From: Lachnospiraceae bacterium
Lineage (GTDB): Bacteria > Bacillota > Clostridia > Lachnospirales > Lachnospiraceae
Assembly: GCA_017624115.1 (NCBI GenBank)
Contig: JAGANQ010000007.1
Location: 1-61,173 of the forward strand
DNA: 61,173 nt
Direction: 5' to 3'
Part shown: piece after piece, positions 54,040-61,173 of the stretch
Numbering within the stretch: position 1 is the stretch's first letter
Layout of the letters: each line of letters begins with the position of its first letter
Position numbers and translations under genes: made by a program
Notes under the pieces: generated by a model
Databases searched by the model: none
The model's input: the letters and a program-made list of their open reading frames with translations, nothing else
Told to the model about the DNA's origin: nothing

Positions 54040-54123
54040 ATTTCCTCCATGCTCTTCTTTTTATTTCCATTGTATGTATAAATTACCAGTTTTAGGACTA
54101 TACTGCTAACAGGAGGTGATTGT

Positions 54124-54378
54124 ATGAAAAAGGAAGCTATTGCGAAGGCTTACGATGAATGTCATCTGTTAAATGAACTGGAAAAAACCAAATGGGCATT
54201 GGAAACTGCCCGCTCGAACTTCGAAAACGTTGTTGACCCCGACCTGATTGACTGCTACATCTATGAATTACAGGCAGTCCAAATGCGTTATAAATTTCTG
54301 CTGGAAAAAGCGAAGCAGTCAAACATATCTGCCAAAGGATACCAGATGGTGCCTTATGCAAAAAAAGAGATGCTGTAG
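54124..54378 (+). CDS. DUF2508 (YaaL-like) protein
   Basis: An 84-residue all-helical protein resembling YaaL, a family of unknown function usually found beside bofA or recR. It shows KTKWALETARSNFENVVDPDLIDCYIYELQA and a final KRYKFLL-like helix, with a short basic C-terminus. AGGAGGTGATTG precedes the ATG. Adjacent to bofA in divergent orientation. Its stop overlaps a terminator serving the convergent GH28 gene. Confidence 0.8.
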   Translation: MKKEAIAKAYDECHLLNELEKTKWALETARSNFENVVDPDLIDCYIYELQAVQMRYKFLLEKAKQSNISAKGYQMVPYAKKEML

Positions 54379-54391
54379 ATATTGCAGCATC
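54361..54391 (-). terminator. Terminator behind the GH28 gene
   Basis: On the minus strand GATGCTG (54391-54385) pairs with CAGCATC (54375-54369), followed by TCTTTTTT. It overlaps the last codons of the convergent DUF2508 gene. Confidence 0.75.
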
Positions 54392-54412
54392 CCTTTCACT
54401 TTCTGTTGCTTC

Positions 54413-55777
54413 TTATACCGTTCCTTCTTCTATAGTAACATTTTTAAGCACAATGTTTTCTGCATATACCTCGCTATAGCCTTTCTCTGCCAGAAAATAC
54501 GAATCCTCAATCGTAATATCATGCACCGGCATCTGCTTCAGCCCTTCTATCTTGATTGCCTGCTTTGCACCGCGGCAGTAAATGTTCTTGATACGTACAT
54601 TCTTAAATTCAGGAATATCCTCCGGGTTAATACTGTCAAGCGCATGCTCATCCTTCTTATCCATCGAAGTAAGGACATATCCCATGGTAAAGATAATCCC
54701 CTCTCCCGGGATATCCATCATATAAATGCCGTCAATATCAATATCCTCCACGACACCGCCTCTGCCCATGGCTGTCTTAAAGCGTAATCCACAATCAGTT
54801 CCGACAAAGGTACAGTTTTCCACAGTAACCCTTCTTACTCCACGTGACATCTCACTGCCCACAACAAAACCGCCATGTCCATGATATACGACACAGTCAT
54901 GGATATAGACATCCTCTGTCGGGACAGGAATACGGCGCGCAATTTCATTCTTTCCTGACTTCATGCAGATAGCGTCATCTCCCACATCAAACTGCACATC
55001 ATGGATATGTACCTTCTGGCAGGACTCCAGATCAAGTCCGTCACCGTTCTGTGCATAATATGGATTGCGGATAACCGCGCTGCGAATCGTCATATTAGTG
55101 CAAAACAGCGGATGTACATTCCACGCAGGAGAATTCTGCAGGGTTACACCCTCTATTAATACCCTGTCGCACTTAACAAGGCTCACCATTACCGGCCGGT
55201 AATAGTCATAATATGGTGCTGCCTTCTCCAGTGCATCTGGTGCTGTCACATCCGGTTCTCCTGCCTGATAACCCTGATAAATGCTCTCTGTAGGCACCCA
55301 GATGCCGCCTTCCCGGGACGGCACGGTATACGGGCTCTTCTTAAGGCATTCCTCCCATTGCTTCTTTGTCACCTTCATTTCCTTCAAAGGTCTCCAGAGC
55401 TGTCCATTTCCATCGAAAATTCCTGCTCCGGTAATAGCAATATTCTCTGCTTCTCTCGCATGAATCGGCGATACCGTACGGATTCTCGGCTGCCCCTCGT
55501 AATCTGCCAGGAATACTGGATATTCCTCTGCATTTTTATCAAACAAAACTATCGCGCCTCTCTCGGCGTGAAGATTGATATTAGATTTTAGTTCAATCGG
55601 ACCGGTCAGCCAGATACCAGCCGGAATCACTACAGTTCCCCCTCCTGCTTCCTCTGCCGCCGTAATCGCTCTGGCAAATGCCTGTGTGTTGGACACCTTA
55701 CCGCCCATCACTGCGCCATAATCCGTTATTAAAAACTGCTGCTCTGGTATCACTGGTAATTTTACTTCAAAATCCAT
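54413..55777 (-). CDS. GH28 polygalacturonase-like hydrolase, cytoplasmic
   Basis: A 454-residue right-handed parallel beta-helix enzyme of glycoside hydrolase family 28. Catalytic motifs are NGDGLDLESC (first Asp), VGDDAICMKSG (paired Asp) and HGHGGFVVGSEMS (His), with the family's substrate Arg/Lys context further on. FLITDYGAVMGGKVSNTQAF is the usual N-terminal start. No signal peptide, so it probably acts on imported galacturonan or rhamnogalacturonan oligomers. It lies 27 kb from the main pectin locus and has its own promoter, with CAGGAGGGTAC before the ATG. Rhamnogalacturonase or exo-polygalacturonase specificity cannot be decided. Confidence 0.92.
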   Translation of the reverse strand: MDFEVKLPVIPEQQFLITDYGAVMGGKVSNTQAFARAITAAEEAGGGTVVIPAGIWLTGPIELKSNINLHAERGAIVLFDKNAEEYPVFLADYEGQPRIRTVSPIHAREAENIAITGAGIFDGNGQLWRPLKEMKVTKKQWEECLKKSPYTVPSREGGIWVPTESIYQGYQAGEPDVTAPDALEKAAPYYDYYRPVMVSLVKCDRVLIEGVTLQNSPAWNVHPLFCTNMTIRSAVIRNPYYAQNGDGLDLESCQKVHIHDVQFDVGDDAICMKSGKNEIARRIPVPTEDVYIHDCVVYHGHGGFVVGSEMSRGVRRVTVENCTFVGTDCGLRFKTAMGRGGVVEDIDIDGIYMMDIPGEGIIFTMGYVLTSMDKKDEHALDSINPEDIPEFKNVRIKNIYCRGAKQAIKIEGLKQMPVHDITIEDSYFLAEKGYSEVYAENIVLKNVTIEEGTV

Positions 55778-55809
55778 TGCTGTACCCTCCTGTTTTCTGC
55801 TTTCTTACC

Positions 55810-55838
55810 AGTATACTGAATACAGCCTGAAATGTCCA
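55810..55838 (-). promoter_or_regulatory. Sigma-A type promoter of the GH28 gene
   Basis: On the minus strand TGGACA (55838-55833), a 17-base spacer, TATACT (55815-55810), about 32 bases ahead of the ATG. Confidence 0.7.
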
Positions 55839-55863
55839 GCAAATGAAATGCTTTTTCATGTAC

Positions 55864-55892
55864 TTGTTACATATTTTTTTACATGCTATAAT
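55864..55892 (+). promoter_or_regulatory. Sigma-A type promoter of metF
   Basis: TTGTTA (55864-55869), a 17-base spacer, TATAAT (55887-55892), 41 bases ahead of the ATG. Divergent from the GH28 promoter. Confidence 0.7.
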
Positions 55893-55933
55893 GTAAAAAC
55901 AAATATAAACTAATTGGAAGGCTGGTAGAACAA

Positions 55934-56794
55934 ATGAAGATTGCAGAAATATATGACCAAAATAAGAAAAGCTTATCCTTTGAGATTTTTCCGCCAAAGA
56001 AAGACAGTGAGCTTAAAAATATTGATGAAACACTTGAGATTCTATGTGAGTTAAAACCCGATTATATCAGTGTGACGTTCGGTGCGGGCGGCAGCTCCAA
56101 CTGTAACCGTACCATAGAGCTTGCTAAAAAAATTAAGTATGAATATCATGTAGAGCCTGTAGTACATTTAACCTGTCTAAGCTATAACAAATCAGAGATA
56201 GACGAATTTTCAAAAGTTTTAGCAAACGAAGGGATTCAAAATATACTTGCTCTCAGGGGTGATAAAAATCCCAGTCTTCAGGAAAAGGATGATTTTAAGC
56301 ATGCTTCTGATTTAATAGCATATCTCAGACAAAAGAACTTGTTTTGTATTGCAGGCGCCTGCTATCCGGAGTGCCATCCCGAATCGGAAAGCAGAGTCAG
56401 CGAAATGAAAAATCTAAGAACAAAAGTAAATGCCGGCGCTGAGGTATTACTTTCCCAGTTATTTTTTGATAATGATTATTTCTTCCGTTTTGTTGAAGAC
56501 TGCAGAATTGCAGGCATTGAGGTTCCGGTCATCCCTGGAATTATGCCGGTAATAAATGCAGCACAAATAAAAAGAATGGTCACTATGTGCGGGGCATCCT
56601 TTCCGGCACGCTTTCAAAAAATCATCAGTAAATACGAAAATAACAGGGAAGCTCTCTTTGATGCAGGAATGTCCTATGCACTAAGCCAGATTATTGATTT
56701 GCTGGCTAATGATGTTGAGGGAGTACATTTATATACAATGAATAATCCGTCCGTTGCAAGAAGAATATGTGAAGGCATCAGAAATATCATATGA
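55934..56794 (+). CDS. metF: 5,10-methylenetetrahydrofolate reductase
   Basis: A 286-residue FAD-dependent reductase that makes 5-methyl-tetrahydrofolate for methionine synthesis and, in acetogens, for the Wood-Ljungdahl pathway. SFEIFPPK at the start, YISVTFGAGGS, VVHLTCLS, NILALRGD and QLFFDNDYF are the family motifs of the TIM barrel. Single-gene, with no metV partner seen. The ribosome binding site (GGAAGGCTGGTAG) is modest. It stands alone between GH28 and the potassium genes. Confidence 0.95.
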   Translation: MKIAEIYDQNKKSLSFEIFPPKKDSELKNIDETLEILCELKPDYISVTFGAGGSSNCNRTIELAKKIKYEYHVEPVVHLTCLSYNKSEIDEFSKVLANEGIQNILALRGDKNPSLQEKDDFKHASDLIAYLRQKNLFCIAGACYPECHPESESRVSEMKNLRTKVNAGAEVLLSQLFFDNDYFFRFVEDCRIAGIEVPVIPGIMPVINAAQIKRMVTMCGASFPARFQKIISKYENNREALFDAGMSYALSQIIDLLANDVEGVHLYTMNNPSVARRICEGIRNII

Positions 56795-56874
56795 TGTCCT
56801 GTTTTATCTGCCCTTTCTTATCTTTATACTATCTTAATGCCATATCAAATATCCTTATACAAACTTTAAGCCAA

Positions 56875-56912
56875 ATAAAGGATAATTAAGATAACATAAA
56901 GATGAATTAAGA
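56875..56912 (+). promoter_or_regulatory. Direct repeat upstream of trkH, possible response-regulator site
   Basis: ATAAAGGATAATTAAGA (56875-56891) and ATAAAGATGAATTAAGA (56896-56912) repeat with a 21-bp period, two helical turns, as expected for an OmpR/PhoB-class dimer such as KdpE. They lie 20-50 bases before the trkH start. Confidence 0.5.
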
Positions 56913-56930
56913 AAGCTGGCAGGTACACAG

Positions 56931-58283
56931 ATGAATTATTTACGATACAGAAAAAAGCGATTAACTTCTTTTCAGATTATTATATTCGGTTTTTTATTAG
57001 TCATATTAACAGGAAGCATTTTATTGATGCTTCCTGTTTCTTCAAGAGATGGAAAAGCCACCTCATTTCTCGATGCGTTATTTACGGCAGTTTCAGCAAC
57101 CTGCGTTACAGGTCTTGTAGTACACGATACAGCAACCTACTGGTCTTACTTCGGTCAGGCAGTCATCTTACTGCTGATTCAGATTGGAGGCATGGGAGTT
57201 GTTACGATTGCGGTATCACTGGCCGCTATTTCCGGCAAACGGATTGGACTGATGCAAAGAAGTACCATGCAGGAGGCAATAGCCGCTCCCAGTGTAGGCG
57301 GAATTGTACGACTGACAGGGTTTATCTTAAAATCAACGATTCTCATTGAGCTAACCGGTGCCGTTCTCATGCTGCCTGCCTTCTGGAAAGACTTCGGTGG
57401 TCTAAAAGGAATATGGTATGCTCTGTTTCATTCCATATCTGCCTTTTGTAATGCAGGCTTTGACTTAATGGGAAGAAAGGAACCATTTTCTTCACTGACC
57501 GAATATTCCGCAAATGCTTTAGTCAATGCTGTCATCATCGGACTTATTATCACAGGAGGAATAGGTTTTCTTACATGGGATGATATCAAATGCAAGGGAA
57601 TACATATTCGAAAATACCGTATGCAAAGCAAGGTCGTACTGTCTATGGCTGCTATTTTAATTATTTTCCCCTTTCTATTATTCTATTTTGGTGAGTTTAC
57701 CAGACCTGTATGGAATGGTATGTCGGTTAAAGAGAAGCTTTTGTCTGCGCTGTTTCAGGCAGTTACGCCGAGAACCGCAGGTTTTAATACGATAGATTTA
57801 ACACTGTTCAGTGAAGCGGGACAGACAATCATTATCATTCTGATGCTGACAGGCGGTTCTCCGGGTTCCACGGCAGGAGGTATGAAAACAACTACTTTAG
57901 CAGTTCTTTTTTTGACGCTGCTTTCGGTATTTAAGAGAAAAGAAGATACGGAATGTTTTGGAAGAAGACTGGATGAAGGTACAATAAAAAATGCAGCAGC
58001 AATTCTTCTAATGTACCTTACTTTATTTTTAACAGGAGGAATCCTCATTAGCTGCATAGAAGATTTACCAATGCGAATCTGTCTGTTTGAAACGGCATCT
58101 GCGATTGGTACGGTCGGACTGACTCTTGGAGTCACACCTGAGTTAGGGACAGTGTCCAGACTGATATTGATTCTCCTTATGTTTCTCGGAAGAGTTGGCG
58201 GTCTTACCCTGGTATTCGCAGCATTCTCAGGCAAGGTAAGAAATATAACAAAGCTTCCGAGAGAAAAAATTACAGTTGGTTAG
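56931..58283 (+). CDS. trkH: TrkH/KtrB potassium transporter
   Basis: A 450-residue K+ translocating subunit with four MPM repeats. The four pore loops are SATCVTGLVVHD, FCNAGFDLMG, TPRTAGFNTIDL and AIGTVGLTLG, each with the selectivity Gly. Length and the start YLRYRKKRLTSFQIIIFGF fit the Ktr/Trk superfamily, closer to KtrB. It needs a cytosolic TrkA/KtrA gating ring, which is absent from the window and may lie to the right of kdpD. The ribosome binding site is weak (GGCAGG). kdpD follows 38 bases later. Confidence 0.93.
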   Translation: MNYLRYRKKRLTSFQIIIFGFLLVILTGSILLMLPVSSRDGKATSFLDALFTAVSATCVTGLVVHDTATYWSYFGQAVILLLIQIGGMGVVTIAVSLAAISGKRIGLMQRSTMQEAIAAPSVGGIVRLTGFILKSTILIELTGAVLMLPAFWKDFGGLKGIWYALFHSISAFCNAGFDLMGRKEPFSSLTEYSANALVNAVIIGLIITGGIGFLTWDDIKCKGIHIRKYRMQSKVVLSMAAILIIFPFLLFYFGEFTRPVWNGMSVKEKLLSALFQAVTPRTAGFNTIDLTLFSEAGQTIIIILMLTGGSPGSTAGGMKTTTLAVLFLTLLSVFKRKEDTECFGRRLDEGTIKNAAAILLMYLTLFLTGGILISCIEDLPMRICLFETASAIGTVGLTLGVTPELGTVSRLILILLMFLGRVGGLTLVFAAFSGKVRNITKLPREKITVG

Positions 58284-58321
58284 AAAGAACTGGAAGCAGA
58301 AATCAGAGCGGAGGTGGTATA

Positions 58322-61173
58322 ATGGAAACAGTTGTATTGCTACTGGCTTTTATAGTAATTGGAGCCACAGGTTTTATCATGATGAAAAAGCTGGATGATT
58401 TTCTCGAAGAAATCAGAAACCAGTCCAAATGCACTTTTAAAAACAGAGAATCAGCACGTGCTGACCTCCCATATCTGACAGGAGATACTTACATGGAAGA
58501 AAATCACCGCCCGCCGCAGCCAGTCCCACAGCCAGTGAGCAGGACAGAATACGAAAAAGGCAGAGGGCATTTAAAAATATTTTTTGGTTATGCAGACGGA
58601 GTAGGGAAAACCTATGCCATGCTGCAGGCTGCCCATTCTGCAAAGCAGAGAGGGATTGATGTCGTGGCAGGCTATGTAGAACCGCATGGCAGACCACAGA
58701 CCTCCGCATTACTGCATGGGCTGGAGCAGATACCTAACCTTGTTATCAATCATAATGGAATTTCACTAAAGGAATTTGATCTGGATGCAGCAATTAAAAG
58801 AAAGCCGACACTGATTTTAATTGATGAGCTGGCACACACGAACGCGCAGGAATGTCGCCATGCAAAGCGTTATCAGGACGTGGAGGAGCTATTGAAGGCG
58901 GGGATAGATGTCTATACTACTGTAAACGTACATCATATAGAGAGTCTGAACGATATAGTGGCTGCAATTACCGGAATTATGGTCAGCGAACGCGTTCCTG
59001 ATTCTGTGTTCGATAATGCCTCCCAGGTAGAATTGATAGATATCGAGCCGCAAGAATTGATGGAGCGCTTACAGTCAGGTAATGTCTACAGAGAAGGTCA
59101 TGCAAAAACAGCAGCGGAAAATTTTTTTCAGATAGAAAATCTGATTGCATTAAGAGAAATTGCACTGCGAAGATGTGCAGACCGAATCAATACTCTTTCA
59201 GAAGAAGCAAGAATCAGAACAGGCGGTGATTATCATACAGATGAACATATCCTTGTCTGTCTGTCCCCGGCACCGTCTAATATGAAAATTATCCGTACTG
59301 CTGCACGTATGGCAAAAGCTTTTCGTGGCTCCTTTACTGCATTATACGTAGAAACATCTGATTTTGCTGCAATGGATGAGGAAGACAAAAAACGGCTTCG
59401 AAGCAACACGCGGCTTGCCGAACAGCTTGGTGCAAAAATAGAAACCGTATATGGCGAGGATGTAGCTTTTCAGATAGCCGAATTCGCCAGATTATCCGGC
59501 ATTTCGAAAATTGTAATTGGAAGAAGCATGGTGACCAGAAAATCTATATTCAGAAAACCCGGGTTAACAGAAAAACTGATTTCTCAGGCTCCGAATCTGG
59601 ATATTCATATTATTCCCGACAGCACCTCCGAGATGGTTTACAGAGCTAAAACAGCAGGGAAAAAGCCGGAGCATCTGCTTAACACAGCGGATGTAATAAA
59701 AAGCATAGGAATGATTATTCTCGCATCCGCAATCGGCTTTGTCTTCTGGAAGCTTGGAATGAGTGAAGCCAATATTATCATGGTATATATCCTTGGCGTA
59801 CTGATTACATCGGTAATCACCACGCATCAGATATATAGTCTGATTTCCTCAATCGTAAGCGTCTTTGTGTTTAACTTTTTATTTACAGAACCACGCTATA
59901 CCTTGTTAGCTTATGAAAAAGATTATCCGGTTACATTTATCACCATGTTTGTGGCAGCCTTTCTGACAGGCTCACTGGCAATCCGTCTGAAAAGGCAGGC
60001 AAAACAGGCAGCACAGGCAGCCTATCGCACCAAAATATTATTTGATACAAACCAGCTCCTGGAGGGAGTCAGAGAAAAAGAGCCAATCATCACAGTAACA
60101 GCAACACAGCTAATCAAGCTTCTTAACAGAGATATGATAATCTATCCTGCAGAAAAAGAAGCTTTGTCAGAACCAAAGTTTTTTGCAGTAAACGGGGAAA
60201 CCGTGTGCGAGGAATACCTGTCAGAAAATGAAAGGGCAGTTGCTTTCTGGGTGTTCAGAAATAATAAGCATGCAGGAGCAACAACCGATACGCTTTCCGA
60301 GTCCAAATGTCTGTATTTATCAATTCGGACAAGCAATGACGTATATGGGGTTATCGGGATTGTAATCCATAATAATCCTCTGGATTCCTTTGAAAACAGT
60401 ATTCTGTTATCTATTCTTGGTGAATGTGCCCTGGCACTCGAAAACGAGAAAAATGCAAGGGAAAAAGCAGAAGCGGCACTGGTGGCCCAAAAGGAACAAT
60501 TAAGGGCAAATCTGCTCCGTTCCATCTCCCACGACCTGCGTACACCATTAACCTCTATATCAGGAAATGCCAGCAATTTATTGTCAAATGGGGAACAATT
60601 TGACATTGAAACAAAACAGCAGCTATACTCGGATATTTATGATGATTCCATGTGGCTTATCAATCTGGTGGAAAACCTGCTCTCTGTGACAAGAATAGAA
60701 GAAGGACGACTGAATATCCGTTTGCAGACAGAGCTTTTGGATGAAGTAATTACAGAAGCGCTGCAGCATATCAGCAGGAAAAAAACAGAACATAAGATTT
60801 CATTTCAGGCATCCGAAGATTTTATTCTCGTAAAAATTGATGCAAGACTTATTATGCAGGTAATTATAAATATTGTGGATAATGCGATTAAGTATACACA
60901 GAAGGATTCGGAGATTCTAATAACAACACAGAAGCTGCAGGACCGGGCAGTTGTTCGTATTGCGGACAACGGACCTGGCATTTCCGACGATATGAAGCCA
61001 CTCGTATTTGATATGTTTTACAGCGGGGCAAAAAATATGGCTGACAGCAGACGCAGCCTGGGTCTGGGATTGTCTCTCTGTAAGTCTATTGTCACCGCAC
61101 ATGGAGGGAGCTTAGAGCTTTCAGATAATATCCCGCATGGAGCAGTATTTACATTTTCATTGCCAGTTGAGGA
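58322..61173 (+). CDS. kdpD: KdpD-like sensor histidine kinase with an N-terminal membrane extension (3' end off the window)
   Basis: A 950-residue open frame that continues past the window edge. Residues 1-80 are an extra N-terminal piece with a membrane helix (VVLLLAFIVIGATGFIMM) and a Pro-rich linker, not found in standard KdpD. The KdpD domain starts near 83 with a Walker A FFGYADGVGKTYAML, followed by LIDELAHTNA (Walker B). A USP-like domain (about 305-440), four membrane helices (about 465-560) and a GAF-like region come next. The kinase core has the phosphoacceptor His 737 in SISHDLRTPL, the G1 box ADNGPGIS and the G2 box GLGLSLCKS. GGAGGTGGTATA precedes the ATG. Placement behind trkH suggests it controls this transporter, not kdpFABC. 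Confidence 0.9.
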   Translation, partial: METVVLLLAFIVIGATGFIMMKKLDDFLEEIRNQSKCTFKNRESARADLPYLTGDTYMEENHRPPQPVPQPVSRTEYEKGRGHLKIFFGYADGVGKTYAMLQAAHSAKQRGIDVVAGYVEPHGRPQTSALLHGLEQIPNLVINHNGISLKEFDLDAAIKRKPTLILIDELAHTNAQECRHAKRYQDVEELLKAGIDVYTTVNVHHIESLNDIVAAITGIMVSERVPDSVFDNASQVELIDIEPQELMERLQSGNVYREGHAKTAAENFFQIENLIALREIALRRCADRINTLSEEARIRTGGDYHTDEHILVCLSPAPSNMKIIRTAARMAKAFRGSFTALYVETSDFAAMDEEDKKRLRSNTRLAEQLGAKIETVYGEDVAFQIAEFARLSGISKIVIGRSMVTRKSIFRKPGLTEKLISQAPNLDIHIIPDSTSEMVYRAKTAGKKPEHLLNTADVIKSIGMIILASAIGFVFWKLGMSEANIIMVYILGVLITSVITTHQIYSLISSIVSVFVFNFLFTEPRYTLLAYEKDYPVTFITMFVAAFLTGSLAIRLKRQAKQAAQAAYRTKILFDTNQLLEGVREKEPIITVTATQLIKLLNRDMIIYPAEKEALSEPKFFAVNGETVCEEYLSENERAVAFWVFRNNKHAGATTDTLSESKCLYLSIRTSNDVYGVIGIVIHNNPLDSFENSILLSILGECALALENEKNAREKAEAALVAQKEQLRANLLRSISHDLRTPLTSISGNASNLLSNGEQFDIETKQQLYSDIYDDSMWLINLVENLLSVTRIEEGRLNIRLQTELLDEVITEALQHISRKKTEHKISFQASEDFILVKIDARLIMQVIINIVDNAIKYTQKDSEILITTQKLQDRAVVRIADNGPGISDDMKPLVFDMFYSGAKNMADSRRSLGLGLSLCKSIVTAHGGSLELSDNIPHGAVFTFSLPVE

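Noticed and set aside
55778..55933. SAM or T-box riboswitch ahead of metF
   Set aside because: The promoter leaves only about 35 bases of leader, too short for either aptamer.

Overview
The window looks like chromosomal DNA of a Gram-positive, probably spore-forming anaerobe of the Lachnospiraceae (Clostridia; a Blautia-like gut organism would fit). The evidence is family content only: BofA plus a DUF2508 protein, DUF5702 and DUF6382 proteins inside a Gram-positive Tad pilus cluster, a YesS-type membrane AraC regulator, a soluble CZB chemoreceptor, strong GGAGG ribosome binding sites and moderate GC. No rRNA, tRNA or CRISPR array was found.

Layout. (1) 1-5150 is an accessory patch. It holds a 3'-truncated IS66 tnpA joined tail to tail to a truncated helix-turn-helix gene, which still carries a clear cyclic-di-GMP-I riboswitch and terminator. 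A WYL regulator is paired with an uncharacterised coiled-coil protein, and an ImmA/IrrE-type HigA antitoxin sits beside a broken higB toxin. A run of tightly spaced hairpins closes the patch. (2) 5176-27370 is a leftward pectin (rhamnogalacturonan-I) locus: Gfo/Idh/MocA oxidoreductase, RhaD, RhaM, a frameshifted PL11 lyase, YesU, GH88, PL26/YetA-like lyase, GH106-like rhamnosidase, an oligosaccharide ABC importer (binding lipoprotein and two permeases), a membrane AraC regulator, a sulfatase and a SEC-C methionine aminopeptidase. None of the enzymes has a visible signal peptide, so the picture is import of oligosaccharides followed by cytoplasmic breakdown to rhamnose and unsaturated galacturonate. 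Rhamnose isomerase and rhamnulokinase are not in the window. A 600-bp imperfect palindrome made of two head-to-head repeat copies lies between rhaD and the oxidoreductase.

(3) 27569-37084 holds central metabolism: a soluble chemoreceptor, then araD, an FGGY kinase, transaldolase and transketolase (arabinose or pentose use feeding the pentose phosphate pathway), MgtE and phosphoglucose isomerase. (4) 37190-41804 is housekeeping: a membrane protein, MTA/SAH nucleosidase, a TSCPD protein, a stand-alone murG, a HIT protein and an orphan histidine kinase. (5) 41769-53589 is a leftward Tad (type IVb pilus) operon: two A24 prepilin peptidases, TadZ, TadA, TadB, TadC, a Flp pilin, DUF5702, two TadE-like pseudopilins, DUF6382, a rhomboid protease and a flavodoxin-SCP2 fusion. 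One TadE-like gene starts inside a 31-bp inverted repeat that flanks an exactly 96-bp segment; the reading frame stays open if the segment is flipped. (6) 53764-61173 holds bofA, a DUF2508 gene, a cytoplasmic GH28 with its own promoter, metF, and a trkH-kdpD potassium module whose kdpD runs off the right edge.

All functions are inferred from sequence reading and family knowledge; no database search was possible.
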